A stretch of 64,000 bases of DNA from the NCBI RefSeq assembly GCF_022376835.1, contig NZ_CP084606.1:1606501-1670500 (forward strand), read 5' to 3'. The DNA comes from Brucepastera parasyntrophica. Its GTDB lineage: Bacteria > Spirochaetota > Spirochaetia > Treponematales > Treponemataceae. This document shows positions 63,980-64,000 of the stretch, in pieces. The notes under the pieces were generated by a model. It was not told the origin of the DNA, did not search any database, and was given only the letters and a program-made list of their open reading frames with translations. The number at the start of each line of letters is the position of its first letter. Within the stretch, counting starts at the first letter, position 1. A program made the translations under genes and the position numbers.

Positions 63980-64000
63980 TTATTCGAGGCGAGAGTTTAA
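63980..64000 (+). repeat. Modular repeat, copy D (truncated by window end)
   Basis: TTATTCGAGGCGAGAGTTTAA matches the 5' end of copies A and B with one change. It lies upstream of the hybrid kinase gene and continues beyond the window. Confidence 0.7.

Noticed and set aside
1-64000. tRNA, rRNA or CRISPR arrays
   Set aside because: I saw no T-loop/anticodon pattern, no rRNA-like sequence and no regularly spaced direct repeats.

Overview
The window looks like chromosome of a host-associated spirochaete, most likely a Treponema (termite-gut type relatives such as T. primitia or T. azotonutricium are a reasonable guess, but this is inference). The reasons are the lptC-lptA-lptB order, cheR-cheB, many SGC/SCG lipoproteins with short signal peptides, a hydE/hydF/hydG hydrogenase maturation operon, ptsI without sugar-specific neighbours, and two large hybrid histidine kinases. 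No rRNA, tRNA, CRISPR array or intact insertion sequence was found.

Layout. 0-4.2 kb: LPS-type transport genes (minus strand), divergent from cheR-cheB. 4.2-14.4 kb: lipoproteins, an RseC-like protein, a degenerate YmdB-type phosphoesterase, TPR protein, prenyl diphosphate synthase, RlmE, a LysM/M23 peptidase, a pore-less CASTOR/POLLUX-like RCK protein, and a fusion of a PTS EIIC membrane domain to a c-di-GMP phosphodiesterase (EAL) domain. 14.5-20.1 kb: YjbQ, a beta-class DNA methyltransferase, a cation/proton antiporter, a Mn riboswitch with mntP and a HAD phosphatase, all heavily frameshifted. 20.1-24.3 kb: the hydrogenase maturation operon (regulator-hydG-hydF-hydE). 24.6-28.2 kb: a heterodimeric ABC exporter-type pair behind an iron-box-like palindrome. 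28.7-31 kb: NfeD plus two SPFH proteins. 31-43.9 kb: lipoproteins, a class III cyclase, NUDIX, thioesterase, PHP phosphatase, RluA, an Rsm22-like methyltransferase, MerR, Der, PtsI, GerMN. 44.7-53.1 kb: an accessory redox island (two alpha/beta hydrolases, a tandem cupin/CMD protein, cyclophilin-like protein, flavodoxin, a two-component system and VapBC). 53.2-64 kb: canonical YmdB, metallophosphoesterase, TraB/GumN, two hybrid kinases, and a PadR regulator with its membrane partner.

Three things cut across the window. First, about fifteen reading frames are broken, and every break I could phase is a single-base loss, usually in a homopolymer, including in the essential gene der. I therefore treat most breaks as likely sequence error and annotate the joined genes. 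Second, at least nine transcription units start with a good -10 hexamer exactly 6-7 bp before the start codon and no Shine-Dalgarno, which implies common leaderless transcription. Third, there are several dispersed repeat families: a modular 144-171 bp multi-hairpin element, and a structured hairpin-plus-RBS element followed by a perfect palindrome of unrelated sequence.

The strongest regulatory inference is that the OmpR-type response regulator at 49.6-50.3 kb controls the redox island. Three copies of a TCACA half-site array with exact 22 + 11 bp phasing lie in front of the alpha/beta hydrolase gene and between the regulator and the cyclophilin-flavodoxin-hydrolase genes.
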